From positions 1 to 24,185 of the forward strand of contig BNXB01000016.1 of the NCBI GenBank assembly GCA_025999255.1: 24,185 nucleotides of DNA, read 5' to 3'. The notes beneath the pieces are model-generated. The model saw only the letters and a list, made by a program, of their open reading frames with translations, searched no databases and was not told where the DNA came from. The stretch comes from Bacteroidia bacterium. Its GTDB lineage: Bacteria > Bacteroidota > Bacteroidia > Bacteroidales > Azobacteroidaceae. Below, one piece after another: positions 1-7,427 of the stretch. The translations under genes and the position numbers were made by a program. Positions within the stretch are counted from its first letter, which is position 1, and every line of letters starts with the position of its first letter.

Positions 1-52
1 GAATCTAACGAAATCTAATAATACACTAACAATTTTTACTCGATAATAGATG

Positions 53-217
53 TTAATCTCTATAGTTTGGAAAACTGAAGTGAGTAAACTCTAACATATT
101 GAGACATGTACTTCTTCGGGGGCTTACTCTATTTTGCAGATATTGGTTTAATGGTTCTGCTGCCATCGAAGTTTTGTTCCCTTTGAAGAAAAGTCTTTCG
201 TGTGCTTGTGCCGTCAT
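53..217 (-). CDS. Truncated or frameshifted first gene of a fourth cassette, 54 aa
   Basis: A short minus-strand ORF starts 33 bases after the outer box of attC3, which is where a cassette gene is expected. It begins MTAQAHERLFFKGN and continues SMAAEPLNQYLQNR. From memory this start resembles a family of small uncharacterised Bacteroidota proteins of roughly 130-150 residues that begin in the same way. After residue 30 the resemblance stops and the frame ends at a TAA at 53-55, so the gene appears frameshifted or truncated, or simply different. It could also be a chance ORF. No function can be given. Confidence 0.4.
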   Translation of the reverse strand: MTAQAHERLFFKGNKTSMAAEPLNQYLQNRVSPRRSTCLNMLEFTHFSFPNYRD

Positions 218-250
218 ATTTCTTTGCTTGTTAGTTCGTCTTATGCTTGC

Positions 251-507
251 CTGTAACGCTTCGCAGGCTTTGCGAAGGGTTGTGCTTTCGCAAAACCTGT
301 AGATGTACGAAGTCCCGTAGGGCTTCGTACATTCGCAAAGCCTACGAAGCGATGTAACGAAAGCCCGAAGGGATTTCGTTACATCGATCGGGTGTATGTT
401 CAGTTGCCAGATTCATAGCTTTTGCTGTCGCACATTGCTAAGATTGCAAAAAGCTATAACTACAGTAAACCTACCTCGCAGGCAATTGAATATACACCTT
501 GTTAGGT
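251..507 (-). other. attC3: integron-like cassette recombination site carrying a 128-bp insert
   Basis: Read on the minus strand, the site opens with ACCTAAC (501-507, matching RYYYAAC), nine bases past the stop of the lipoprotein gene. It closes with GTTACAG (251-257, a poor match to GTTRRRY). The inner arms at 388-407 and 480-499 are an imperfect inverted repeat: GGTGTATGTTCAGTTGCC on one side against GGTGTATATTCAATTGCC from the other. The side next to the closing box has extra unpaired bases, as attC sites do. Without the 128-bp element at 258-385 the site is 129 bp, matching its siblings at 126 and 127 bp. Confidence 0.7.
258..385. repeat. 128-bp multi-hairpin element, copy A
   Basis: This is one of three near-identical 128-bp sequences (others at 1738-1865 and 7116-7243); it differs from each of the others at four positions. 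It lies between the closing box TAAC (plus strand) of attC3 and the inner arm, exactly at the crossover position of the site. It holds no ORF of its own. One of the four substitutions breaks a base pair in the long outer stem, so this is probably the oldest copy. Confidence 0.85.
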
Positions 508-515
508 GCTGGGCA

Positions 516-1649
516 TTAATATTTTACCACATCAATAGGGTATCCTGTTCGAACAAATTGATTGATAATGACTTGAATATTTTGTCCTCCAAACAACTCC
601 TTATCTTTTTGAATTAAGCCATAAAAAACATCGCACCAATCAATCATATTCTGTTGTTCTGCTTCCGCCGATTGATAAAACTCCATACGTTTGTTTAAAT
701 AGTTGTTCAAGTTTAAAATAGTTTGTGCCACTAATTTGTCGGTTTTGTCCTGTCCGATTTGTTCCCTTATTCGCCATAACGTACTTGTCAAAACCATACC
801 GCCTCTATGATTGTCATAAATATTGTCCAATATATAATCATTATAGGAAACATAGCAGGCTGATAAATATTTTGAAATATTGCTTCTCGGATTCTGGATT
901 TTTGTCGGAAAGGATTCTTCCATAAGCCGGAGTGTGTTTCTGAGTGTAAATGAACTGTCTAATGGATATTTGTACAGTTGTGACGCATCTCTTATCAATT
1001 TTTGGGGTAAGAAGTCTTCCCCTACAACAGAAGAATTATTGAACGATACGGTAAAATATTCAAGTAATCCCATGTGAATAACAGACAATCCATTGAATTT
1101 AATGCCCAATTCTCCCTCTATATACCAAAAAGCACGGTGTCCTATTTCGTGGGAAAACAACGACGGTGACGGATTAGAATTTTTCTCAAAAATGTATGAA
1201 TTGGGATGTGTGAACAGCGGAATATCGCCTATAATAACATCAATGGTTTTGAATTCTTTTTGTGTATTAAAATCTATTTTGTTGTCGAACAAATGATTGT
1301 AGTATTCTATTACTTTAATAATATTATAGATGGTATAAGCAGTATAATATTCGGGCGAATATGATTTTATTTTTTTTGAAAAATTCAAAACATAAGGCGT
1401 TGTATGATGTTCATCGCGGTCAGGATTCATATCGGGATAGGAAATTGAATCCAAATAGCTGAATTTTATGGTATCAATATACGGAGAATGTATATTTCCT
1501 TCTTTGTCGATAAAGTCGAGCAATATGTTTTCATTGCATATCTTACCTTCTTTAAGGTAGTAAATTTTCAAATCTCGTGAGGATGGTTTACAACCGACAA
1601 TCAACAATAGGGTGATTATCAGATATAACACTAAACTCTTGTTTTTCAT
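516..1649 (-). CDS. Lipoprotein with a gluzincin-like HExxH zinc metallopeptidase motif (cassette 3)
   Basis: The 377-residue product starts with a lipoprotein signal peptide: a short charged start, a hydrophobic run, and Cys20 in LLIVGC. It should therefore be lipid-anchored outside the inner membrane. HEIGH at residues 167-171 is a zinc-peptidase HExxH motif. Glu197 in GLLEYF, 26 residues later, is a plausible third zinc ligand, as in gluzincins (established for that clan, inferred here). Peptidase activity and substrate are unknown; I do not recognise the family by name. The gene is flanked by attC2 upstream and attC3 downstream, with the attC3 box nine bases past its stop. No TAnnTTTG promoter is visible in its 80-base leader, so it probably depends on read-through or on something in the 128-bp element just upstream. 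Confidence 0.75.
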   Translation of the reverse strand: MKNKSLVLYLIITLLLIVGCKPSSRDLKIYYLKEGKICNENILLDFIDKEGNIHSPYIDTIKFSYLDSISYPDMNPDRDEHHTTPYVLNFSKKIKSYSPEYYTAYTIYNIIKVIEYYNHLFDNKIDFNTQKEFKTIDVIIGDIPLFTHPNSYIFEKNSNPSPSLFSHEIGHRAFWYIEGELGIKFNGLSVIHMGLLEYFTVSFNNSSVVGEDFLPQKLIRDASQLYKYPLDSSFTLRNTLRLMEESFPTKIQNPRSNISKYLSACYVSYNDYILDNIYDNHRGGMVLTSTLWRIREQIGQDKTDKLVAQTILNLNNYLNKRMEFYQSAEAEQQNMIDWCDVFYGLIQKDKELFGGQNIQVIINQFVRTGYPIDVVKY

Positions 1650-1730
1650 TTTATTTCTTCTTCTTGTTATGTTTTAGATATATGGATTTTCTCTATTGCT
1701 TCGCTACAATGTATGCCCTTCCCGCCTTGC

Positions 1731-1984
1731 ACCTAACGCTTCGCAGGCTTTGCGAAGGGTTTTGCTTTCGCAAAACCTGCAGATGTACGAAGTCCCGTAG
1801 GGCTTCGTACATTCGCAAAGCCTGCGAAGCGATGTAACGAAAGCCCAAAGGGATTTCGTTACATCGTTTTGGCGGCTTGGCGCAGTGGCGGGCTTACTGA
1901 GGCTCGCGCGGGAACGAAACTTTCAAAATCGCACTGTCATTTGTGCGGGCTGCACCCGCCATCGTGCTAAACCGCTTGTTATGT
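1731..1984 (-). other. attC2: integron-like cassette recombination site carrying a 128-bp insert
   Basis: On the minus strand the site opens with ACATAAC (1978-1984), 11 bases past the stop of the restriction-modification gene, and closes with GTTAGGT (1731-1737, a full match to GTTRRRY). The arms at 1870-1892 and 1953-1975 form an imperfect inverted repeat: GGCGGCTTGGCGCAGTGGCG against AGCGGTTTAGCACGATGGCG, read from the two sides. Taking out the 128-bp element rejoins TAAC to GTTTTGGCGGCTT, which is nearly the uninterrupted attC1 sequence (TAACGTGTTGGCGGCTT). The site is 126 bp without the insert. Confidence 0.75.
1738..1865. repeat. 128-bp multi-hairpin element, copy B
   Basis: This second copy is inserted directly beside the GTTAGGT box of attC2. 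It differs from copy C at two positions and from copy A at four, while the surrounding attC arms share almost nothing with the other sites. That contrast indicates the element arrived independently of the cassettes. It lies 89 bases upstream of the lipoprotein start codon. Confidence 0.9.
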
Positions 1985-1995
1985 GTTCGTTGTTT

Positions 1996-3162
1996 TTAAA
2001 ATTCACTTAATTCAAAAAGTTTATTTCTAAATTCTTCAATCCTTTTAAAAACGGAACTTCCAGAGTCGCTCAATGCAACTATAGGAGAACTAATTTCTAA
2101 TCTTTCAAGTCTTGATTTAATTGCCATTCTACCATAGAAAAATCTCCATTTCTGAGTATTGATTTGTGTAGCAAACCAAAGTAATTCATTAAAAGACATT
2201 TTGTACTGAGGTATTAATACACGAACAGAACTACCTCCATTTCCACGAGCCATAAATCTCCACGGTTGAACATATGCCTGCCCAAATGCTGTAACCGTAA
2301 TTGCACCATCCTCAAAAATTTCATTATCATCATCTGCTACTAATCTAATAATACTATTTATTGTATCTCCACTGGAAATATAGGGGCAATTCCCCTCTGA
2401 ATAATTCTTCTCTCCGGAAGATTTTCCATTTATGATATGAAAATAATCTGTTAGAATTCCATTAGTACCATAAGACAATTCATTTTCTGTATTAAAATAT
2501 ATTGGAAAGTCTTCCAATACCTCATCGGCAAGTTCTGGGATACTTGAAACGGCTTGAAACAGAGAAAGAATTAATTTTTGTTCATGTTTCTTCAATTCTA
2601 CTTCTGTAATTGCAGGTTGTGACAACCATTGTTGTGGGCTAAATTCTTGACCATCTATAATTTGAGACCCCAAAATAGTAGTAGCTAATTCAGAATCAAA
2701 CTCATTTCCATGTCTAAATGTCTCAAAAACTTCTAATATATTATTCAATTGAGAACCTTCACATTCGACTCTTTTGCCTTTCAGCTTTTCAAACCCATCA
2801 TTCCATATTCTCCCCATAAATATTTTATCATTTTCAGATTGAGGAATATGTGCTTTTGCTATAAAAATTGAGGTCGGAGCTGCTGTAGGATAGAATAAGT
2901 CTTCAGGTAAACTAATGACGGCTAAAACAGAGTGATTTAGAACTAATTTTTGTCTCCAAATTTTATTTTCATCATCGGCAAAGATACCAGCTTTAACAAC
3001 AACTGCAATCAATCCGCCTGGTTCTAATGCATCTAATGCTAAATCAATAAAATCTCTTTCCGGTTCCTCATCTTGAGAAAACGGAGGATTAAGAAAAGCT
3101 CTTGTAAACTTCCCTTCTATGTTATTCCTATTATCAAAACAGCTTCCATTTTCTATATGACT
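1996..3162 (-). pseudogene. 3' part of IS-split single-chain restriction-modification enzyme: catalytic NPPF, rest of methylase and target recognition domain
   Basis: This is the downstream half of the gene whose start is at 6049. Read from 3162 it repeats 24 codons shared with the other half and then continues into NPPF, the catalytic motif IV of N6-adenine DNA methyltransferases. Next come the rest of the methylase fold (about to residue 280 of the part) and a C-terminal region resembling a type I specificity (HsdS-like) target recognition domain. The longest ORF with a start uses TTG at 3012, past NPPF, so a protein made from it would lack the catalytic motif. Removing the insertion sequence and one 72-bp repeat joins the halves in frame into 765 residues. 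The stop lies 11 bases before the attC2 box. Confidence 0.85.
3091..3162. repeat. 72-bp direct repeat, left copy (target duplication of the insertion sequence)
   Basis: This is identical over 72 bp to 4847-4918, and the two copies exactly border the insertion sequence. Both encode the same 24 residues of the restriction-modification protein, from SHIENGSCF to GKFTRAFL. That makes this a target duplication made on insertion rather than a repeat of the gene. Confidence 0.95.
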
Positions 3163-4846
3163 CCTGACTTCGTCAATGCGCCACCCAAATTAATTCATTC
3201 CATCCGTTGGTCAAACAGCGGCTGTATGCTTCGGTGCTTGTCGGAAAGAAAGAGTGTCTTTATGTAGAGCAATCCGTTTTCCGGCATCCTTACTCTGATT
3301 GTCGTAACAGTCTTGGCTACATCCAACACCTTACCTATGCTTAATGGGATATTCTTTACCTTGATAAGCCTCTCTAATTCCTTGTATATCTTGTAGGCAA
3401 CAAAGCATATACAAACATGAGCTTCAATCCTGCGTTCCGTAAAGTGGAACATCGGACGCATTTCCAACGTGCCCTTTGAAACGCGAAAGGCGCGTTCCAC
3501 AACCCATAATTCACGGTATTCGGATATGACTTTGTCCGCATCCAAGTCGGTGTTGGTAATGTATCCTTTCAGACCGTCCCAAAGACTGTCTTCCTTTATC
3601 TTCTGCTCGCTGATAAGAACTTCCACATCTTTGCTGATTTCAAGAAACTTATTGTAACCGCGCCTGTTGACCTGTTGCTTGGTCAATCTCCCTGTTTTAT
3701 ATGCCTTGCGCAGACGGTCAATGCCTCGCTCCCTGTTATAAGCATCTTTTCCTGCTCTCGCGGCAGAGTAGTTTAGAATAAGACGTTCTCCATTATTGCG
3801 TGTGTATTCGTAGTTAAGACCGTCTTCTTTGGGCTGTTCAAGTATCCACTTCTTGACCTTGCTGTTCTCACTTTTGATTCGTGCCCCGATGATATATTTG
3901 TAGCCTGCGTTACGAAGCAACTCCACGTTTGTACTGTTCATCAGTCCCGAGTCGGCTACCACAACAAAGTCCCTCCCAAGCGAGAAACGCTGTTTGAAGT
4001 CGTCTATCATTGGTATCATCGTGTAGCCTTCATACTGGCTCCCGTTGAATAACGAATAGGACAGCGGATAGCCTCCTTCGCTGACCAGCAGACCAAGTAC
4101 AACTTGAGATTCAGCCGTCTTGCCGTCCTTGGAAAAGCCCGGTTTTCGCAAGTCGTCTGTTTTGGCGGATTCGAAATACAGAGTGGTTACGTCATAAAAC
4201 ATCAAGCCAATCTTGCCTCCAAGCATTTTGCGGGTATGTTCTACGCTGATCTGTTGCACAAGCTCCTGCTGCGTGTTGTAGAGTTTGTCCATGTAGCGAT
4301 AAACGTGGTTAAGGTCAACATCCTCGTCGTAGTACGACTTCAGATATTCCGTGGTGGCAAGTTTGCTTGCAGGCTGGGAAACTCTTGCTGTTACCAGATG
4401 CCGTAATATCTCATCGGGAATACGGTTGAAGCCAATGTCATCATAGATGCGGTCAAGCAGAAGCTGCGTACCGTTAATCAGTACCGTATCCGTGTTGCTG
4501 ATTACACGCTCTGTCTCTTCACGCTCACGCCCCTTGACATCATTGAAGTCGAGCTCCTGTTGACCGGCGTAGGCGTGAATCCATTTCTGGGCATCATTGC
4601 ACAATGTCTCGGCTTCATCTTCCGTATTGGCAGTACCCAAGCACTTAACCTCCTTATATTTCCCCAAGGTCTTGCTTACGACAACGACACTTATAGTACC
4701 CGAACGATTCTTTTTCTTGCGCACATACATGACACAAAAGTACACTTTCTTTCGCTTGCGCCACCCTGCGCCACCATATTTTATTAGCTATCTCGTTGAT
4801 TACCAACAATGCCATCACGTGGCAAAGAAAAAGTGATGAAGTCAGG
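3163..4846 (-). mobile_element. IS1634-type (IS4 superfamily) insertion sequence, 1684 bp
   Basis: The ends are 13-bp inverted repeats, CCTGACTTCGTCA at 3163-3175 and TGATGAAGTCAGG at 4834-4846, with one mismatch. One transposase gene fills the element. It is flanked by a 72-bp direct duplication. IS1634 of Mycoplasma mycoides is known for long, variable-length target duplications, so the size fits the family. The element sits inside the restriction-modification cassette gene, in the same orientation as that gene, and appears intact. Confidence 0.93.
3195..4730 (-). CDS. IS1634-type transposase
   Basis: The DDE transposase of the insertion sequence cuts and joins its ends. I prefer the ATG at 4730 (start MYVRKKKNRSGTISV, 511 aa), which matches the usual start of relatives; an in-frame ATG five codons earlier at 4745 would give 516 aa. 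Visible catalytic regions are FYDVTTLYFE (first Asp), VVADSGLMNS (second Asp), and YRELWVVERAFRVSKGTLE, where the Glu and the Lys seven residues later match the E-(6)-K part of the IS4-type signature. The length is normal and no frame break is seen, so the element may still be active. Confidence 0.92.
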   Translation of the reverse strand: MYVRKKKNRSGTISVVVVSKTLGKYKEVKCLGTANTEDEAETLCNDAQKWIHAYAGQQELDFNDVKGREREETERVISNTDTVLINGTQLLLDRIYDDIGFNRIPDEILRHLVTARVSQPASKLATTEYLKSYYDEDVDLNHVYRYMDKLYNTQQELVQQISVEHTRKMLGGKIGLMFYDVTTLYFESAKTDDLRKPGFSKDGKTAESQVVLGLLVSEGGYPLSYSLFNGSQYEGYTMIPMIDDFKQRFSLGRDFVVVADSGLMNSTNVELLRNAGYKYIIGARIKSENSKVKKWILEQPKEDGLNYEYTRNNGERLILNYSAARAGKDAYNRERGIDRLRKAYKTGRLTKQQVNRRGYNKFLEISKDVEVLISEQKIKEDSLWDGLKGYITNTDLDADKVISEYRELWVVERAFRVSKGTLEMRPMFHFTERRIEAHVCICFVAYKIYKELERLIKVKNIPLSIGKVLDVAKTVTTIRVRMPENGLLYIKTLFLSDKHRSIQPLFDQRME

Positions 4847-6049
4847 AAGAAAAGCTCTTGTAAACTTCCCTTCTATGTTATTCCTATTATCAAAACAGCT
4901 TCCATTTTCTATATGACTTTTTCCATCACCTCTAAAAAACATATTTAGAGTTGCCAATGCCCAAACTGTTGGATTTGTATCAAATCCATATAGTGATTGT
5001 TTTATTTTTGAAATAGCTTTTGAACCTTTGGCTTTAGACATCATTTCGTCAAAAGCAGCGACAAGAAAACCTCCTGTCCCACTCGCAATATCAATTACTC
5101 TGTCAGAAAGTCTTGCTCCAATTAAACTGACACAAAATTTCGTAATATGTCTGGGTGTGAAAACAATTCCAAGAGCATTATTATCATAGCCATAACGCAA
5201 AAAGGCTTCATAAAACAAACCAAGGAAATCAGTATCAGACTGTAATACAGACCTAATGTTTAATCTTTTTAGAATTGAAATTATTCGTTGAATCTTGGAA
5301 CTAAGTCGGTCAAAATCTGCACCGGTTAAATGTAAAGATTCTTGTAGACGGACCTTTGTGTCTGATCGCAAGTCAATACTTTCTTCGATAGCCTCTTTTA
5401 CTAAACTATTGAGAGAGTCGAGTTCTCTACCTGTTGTTGTATCAACTTCGCCCTGATAAATCGCTAATGTTATTGCACCAATAACCTTTGGGCGTAGTGG
5501 TGCTTCTATTTTTGCACATCGCAAAATTTTAGACAATTCAATAGCTGCATCAATAAATTCAGAATTGCTGGGAACAGATACATTAGTAGTCCCGTCATCG
5601 GCTAAAATGGCTAATTCTATTTCTTTTTTTGACGGAATAGTTGAAATTTCATATCCATTTGATTTAAGTTCTTTCCATGTGCTACCTTGAAGGTACCTTA
5701 CTTTTACAAAAAAACCATTATCTTCCTCTCCTGCTACTCCGACAGCAATTCTAATACAATATTTTTTTGTTTTATTGATAGAGTTACAATATCCAATAGC
5801 TTGGTTTATGGCTTCATCTATTTTTTTAGCTTCATTTTTAGCTTCTATTACCATTATTGGCTCTCCTTTGAAACAAGCTAAAAAATCAGGTTTATCAAGC
5901 CCTAATCCAATGTCTGGAAAAGAATTTATTATTTCTTGTTCTTCAACAAAATCTCCACCTTTTGAAATATGCGAAACATTCCAAAGCCTTTTTTCACTTT
6001 GAATTCTAATAAAATATCTTGTTCTACTTTCTGCTCTTTTTTTCCCCAT
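4784..6049 (-). pseudogene. 5' part of IS-split single-chain restriction-modification enzyme: PD-(D/E)xK nuclease and SAM-binding half of methylase (cassette 2)
   Basis: This is the start of a type IIG-like enzyme in which nuclease, methylase and specificity domains share one chain. Residues 54-71 hold a PD-x13-EAK nuclease motif (KPDFLACF then VIEAKN) of the type I HsdR N-terminal kind. FTPRHITKF (297-305) and DIASGTGGF (320-328) are the conserved YTPR-like element and SAM-binding motif I of HsdM-type N6-adenine methylases. True sequence ends at residue 401; the last 20 codons are read from the insertion sequence to a stop at 4784. Without motif IV (NPPF, in the other half) it cannot methylate. 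If only this half is made, an unaccompanied nuclease domain would be produced; whether it is active is unknown. Confidence 0.85.
4847..4918. repeat. 72-bp direct repeat, right copy
   Basis: This is the partner of 3091-3162, identical in all 72 positions. It belongs to the upstream part of the split gene. Identity of both copies suggests a recent insertion and gives a substrate for homologous recombination that would delete the element cleanly. Confidence 0.95.
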
Positions 6050-6075
6050 ATTTAATTACCTTCATTTATAAAACT

Positions 6076-6083
6076 CAAAGTTA
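6076..6083 (-). promoter_or_regulatory. Possible -7 box of a cassette-borne promoter for the restriction-modification gene
   Basis: The minus strand reads TAACTTTG, a full TAnnTTTG match, 26 bases upstream of the start codon. No TTTG is seen at the expected upstream distance, so this is tentative. A promoter inside the cassette would make its expression independent of array position. Confidence 0.35.
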
Positions 6084-6166
6084 CAATTTTCAATTTATAT
6101 TTCGGTTGATACTTCCATTTTTTTCTTTTCTCTCTTCTCTGTTCCGTTGCACTGTTCCACAATGAC

Positions 6167-6293
6167 ACATAACGTGTTGGCGGCTTTATGCTGTGCTTGC
6201 TTTCACTAATGTTTCTGCGGGCGATAAACTTGCAAATTTTCACTAACGCTTGAGCGGGCTACGGCAAGCATAGCATAAAACCGCTCGTTAGGC
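6167..6293 (-). other. attC1: uninterrupted integron-like cassette recombination site, 127 bp
   Basis: This is the clearest site because it has no insert. On the minus strand it opens with GCCTAAC (6287-6293, a full RYYYAAC match) and closes with GTTATGT (6167-6173). The arms at 6179-6199 and 6264-6285 pair over about 20 bases: GCGGCTTTATGCTGTGCTTG from one side against GCGGTTTTATGCTATGCTTG from the other. Three extra bases (TTG) sit on the closing-box side, like the extrahelical bases that give attC its strand choice. The central loop is about 62 bases. The stop codon of the upstream FRG gene lies inside the opening box. Confidence 0.8.
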
Positions 6294-7061
6294 GGTCGTG
6301 CTTTTTTGTTCGTCTGAATGCTTAGCAAACCTCCATTCTAAATTTCTGCAAAAGCCATCAATGTCAGGAAATATTGTCGCATAATTTATTCCTAACATCG
6401 AAAGTTGTTTTCTTATTTTAGCAAAGTCTTTTCCTTTTATCAATAGTTTTGTCAATTTAGATTTGTAGTTTTTGTTATTTTCAAATCTAATCATTTTATT
6501 GTCTTTAAGGATTTTATGAACGGTAAACACGCCTGCCTGTGCTGAAATTCTTCTACTCACAACTGCAGACCGAAAGATTTTAGTTATCTTATTATCCAAT
6601 GGGTCAGCCGTAGTCGTATCTGTTCTAAAATCTTCAACGTCAGCACTTAAAATCCAGAGTACTCCATTTTCGAGTTCCCCGTTTTCGTCTTTCAGTGGTG
6701 GTCTATCCACTGCAAACCATAATGCAATTAACGCACTATAAGACCAGTCTAAAAGTCTTGTTGGCAATCCGTGGTGCTGTGCTAATGCCAATAAATCCCA
6801 GTTATTTTCGGGTTTAAATTCTGTCAATGGAAGAATGCCCCTTCTAAATTCTTCAAGCATTAATTTTTCGGTTTTGATAATATCTGTCTCAATTCTCAAG
6901 TTAAGTCTTCCGATTTTTGGTATTAGTGGCTTGTCAATTCCCTGTCCTCGAAAAAGCAATTCTGCATTTTTCTCTTTTTTCTCATTTAATTCTTTAAAAC
7001 GTTCTACATACTCTACAAAAGTCGAAACGTTTTCTATAAAATCAGGTTTTAAAATTGTCAT
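6288..7061 (-). CDS. FRG-domain protein (cassette 1)
   Basis: The 257-residue product has the FRG domain signature: LLFRGQG (residues about 35-41), then LALAQHHGLPTRLLDWS and ALIALWFAVD (about 91-119). FRG proteins are common in accessory regions and some are linked to phage defence or toxin-like roles; the biochemical activity is not settled. No signal peptide or membrane segment is seen, so it should be cytoplasmic. It is the first gene after the attI-like site, the position best placed for expression from the array promoter. Its TAA stop is formed by the GCCTAAC box of attC1, a tight fit typical of gene cassettes. No promoter of its own is visible between the attI-like box and its start. 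Confidence 0.85.
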   Translation of the reverse strand: MTILKPDFIENVSTFVEYVERFKELNEKKEKNAELLFRGQGIDKPLIPKIGRLNLRIETDIIKTEKLMLEEFRRGILPLTEFKPENNWDLLALAQHHGLPTRLLDWSYSALIALWFAVDRPPLKDENGELENGVLWILSADVEDFRTDTTTADPLDNKITKIFRSAVVSRRISAQAGVFTVHKILKDNKMIRFENNKNYKSKLTKLLIKGKDFAKIRKQLSMLGINYATIFPDIDGFCRNLEWRFAKHSDEQKSTTA

Positions 7062-7108
7062 ATTCTTTTATTTAAATTGTTTATGTTTACCTGCTTCAGC
7101 CGCATGTC

Positions 7109-7256
7109 GCCTAACGCTTCGCAGGCTTTGCGAAGGGTTTTGCTTTCGCAAAACCTGCAGATGTACGAAGTCCCGTAGGGCTTCGTACATTCGCAAAGCC
7201 TGCGAAGCGATGTAACGAAAGCCCGAAGGAATTTCGTTACATCTCATAAATATACG
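7109..7256 (-). other. attI-like site at the head of the array
   Basis: On the minus strand GTTAGGC (7109-7115), a full GTTRRRY match, sits between the recombinase promoter region and the first cassette gene. No long inverted-repeat partner of the attC kind is found beside it, which fits an attI rather than an attC. The 128-bp element copy C lies directly beside the box, so the original upstream part of the site may be the AT-rich sequence at 7244-7256, or the element itself may now act as the site. The assignment rests on position and the box only. Confidence 0.5.
7116..7243. repeat. 128-bp multi-hairpin element, copy C
   Basis: This copy shows the fold best. A 20-bp outer stem pairs 7115-7134 with 7190-7209 perfectly. 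Inside it are two hairpins: 7137-7143 with 7148-7154 (7 bp) and 7161-7170 with 7181-7190 (10 bp), giving a three-way junction. A fourth hairpin follows, pairing 7209-7220 with 7232-7243 (12 bp), and contains TAACG on one arm and CGTTA on the other, echoing attC boxes. There are no terminal inverted repeats and no target duplication of the usual transposon kind. Confidence 0.9.
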
Positions 7257-7288
7257 CAAGAATACAACTTTATTTTCAAATAGCCAAA
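7257..7288 (-). promoter_or_regulatory. Candidate promoter reading into the cassette array
   Basis: The minus strand has TTTG (7285-7288), a 20-base spacer, and TATTCTTG (7257-7264), one mismatch from TAnnTTTG. Transcription would start near 7250 and run through the attI-like box into cassette 1, matching the place and direction of an integron cassette promoter. Confidence 0.4.
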
Positions 7289-7356
7289 CATTTTAAAAAA
7301 AAACATCAACATTTTTACTGTCAGAACTTTAAAAGAAATTTTTTTATTGCGGATTA

Positions 7357-7387
7357 TTTGTATTTTTGAAAAATATGCGTAATTTTG
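7357..7387 (+). promoter_or_regulatory. Promoter of the tyrosine recombinase gene
   Basis: TTTG (7357-7360), a 19-base spacer and TAATTTTG (7380-7387) form a full Bacteroides-type promoter 40 bases upstream of the recombinase start. It is divergent from the candidate array promoter, with about 70 bases between them. No obvious operator palindrome was seen between the two. Confidence 0.75.
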
Positions 7388-7427
7388 CAACTGAATAAAT
7401 CATATTAACAAATATACAAAATACGCA

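Noticed and set aside
4560..4836. Plus-strand ORFs opposite the transposase and similar shadows opposite susC, susD and the other large genes
   Set aside because: They are antisense to well-supported genes and show no domain motifs.
6052..6243. 63-codon minus-strand ORF between attC1 and the restriction-modification gene
   Set aside because: It starts inside the attC1 loop and runs through the cassette leader and its -7 box; its composition looks random.
258..7243. Reading the three 128-bp repeats as a CRISPR array or as tRNA-like genes
   Set aside because: The copies are 1.4-5.4 kb apart with genes between them. The three-way fold lacks an acceptor stem, anticodon loop and TTC loop of a tRNA.
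258..7243. Reading the 128-bp repeats as ordinary MITEs or REP/RAYT sequences
   Set aside because: They lack terminal inverted repeats and a usual target duplication, and always sit at the same point of the attC-like sites. This stays open as an alternative but is not preferred.
7068..7259. 63-codon minus-strand ORF across element copy C (and a similar plus-strand ORF at 99-302 into copy A)
   Set aside because: The frames arise from the hairpin repeat itself, differ between copies and have no recognisable protein signal.
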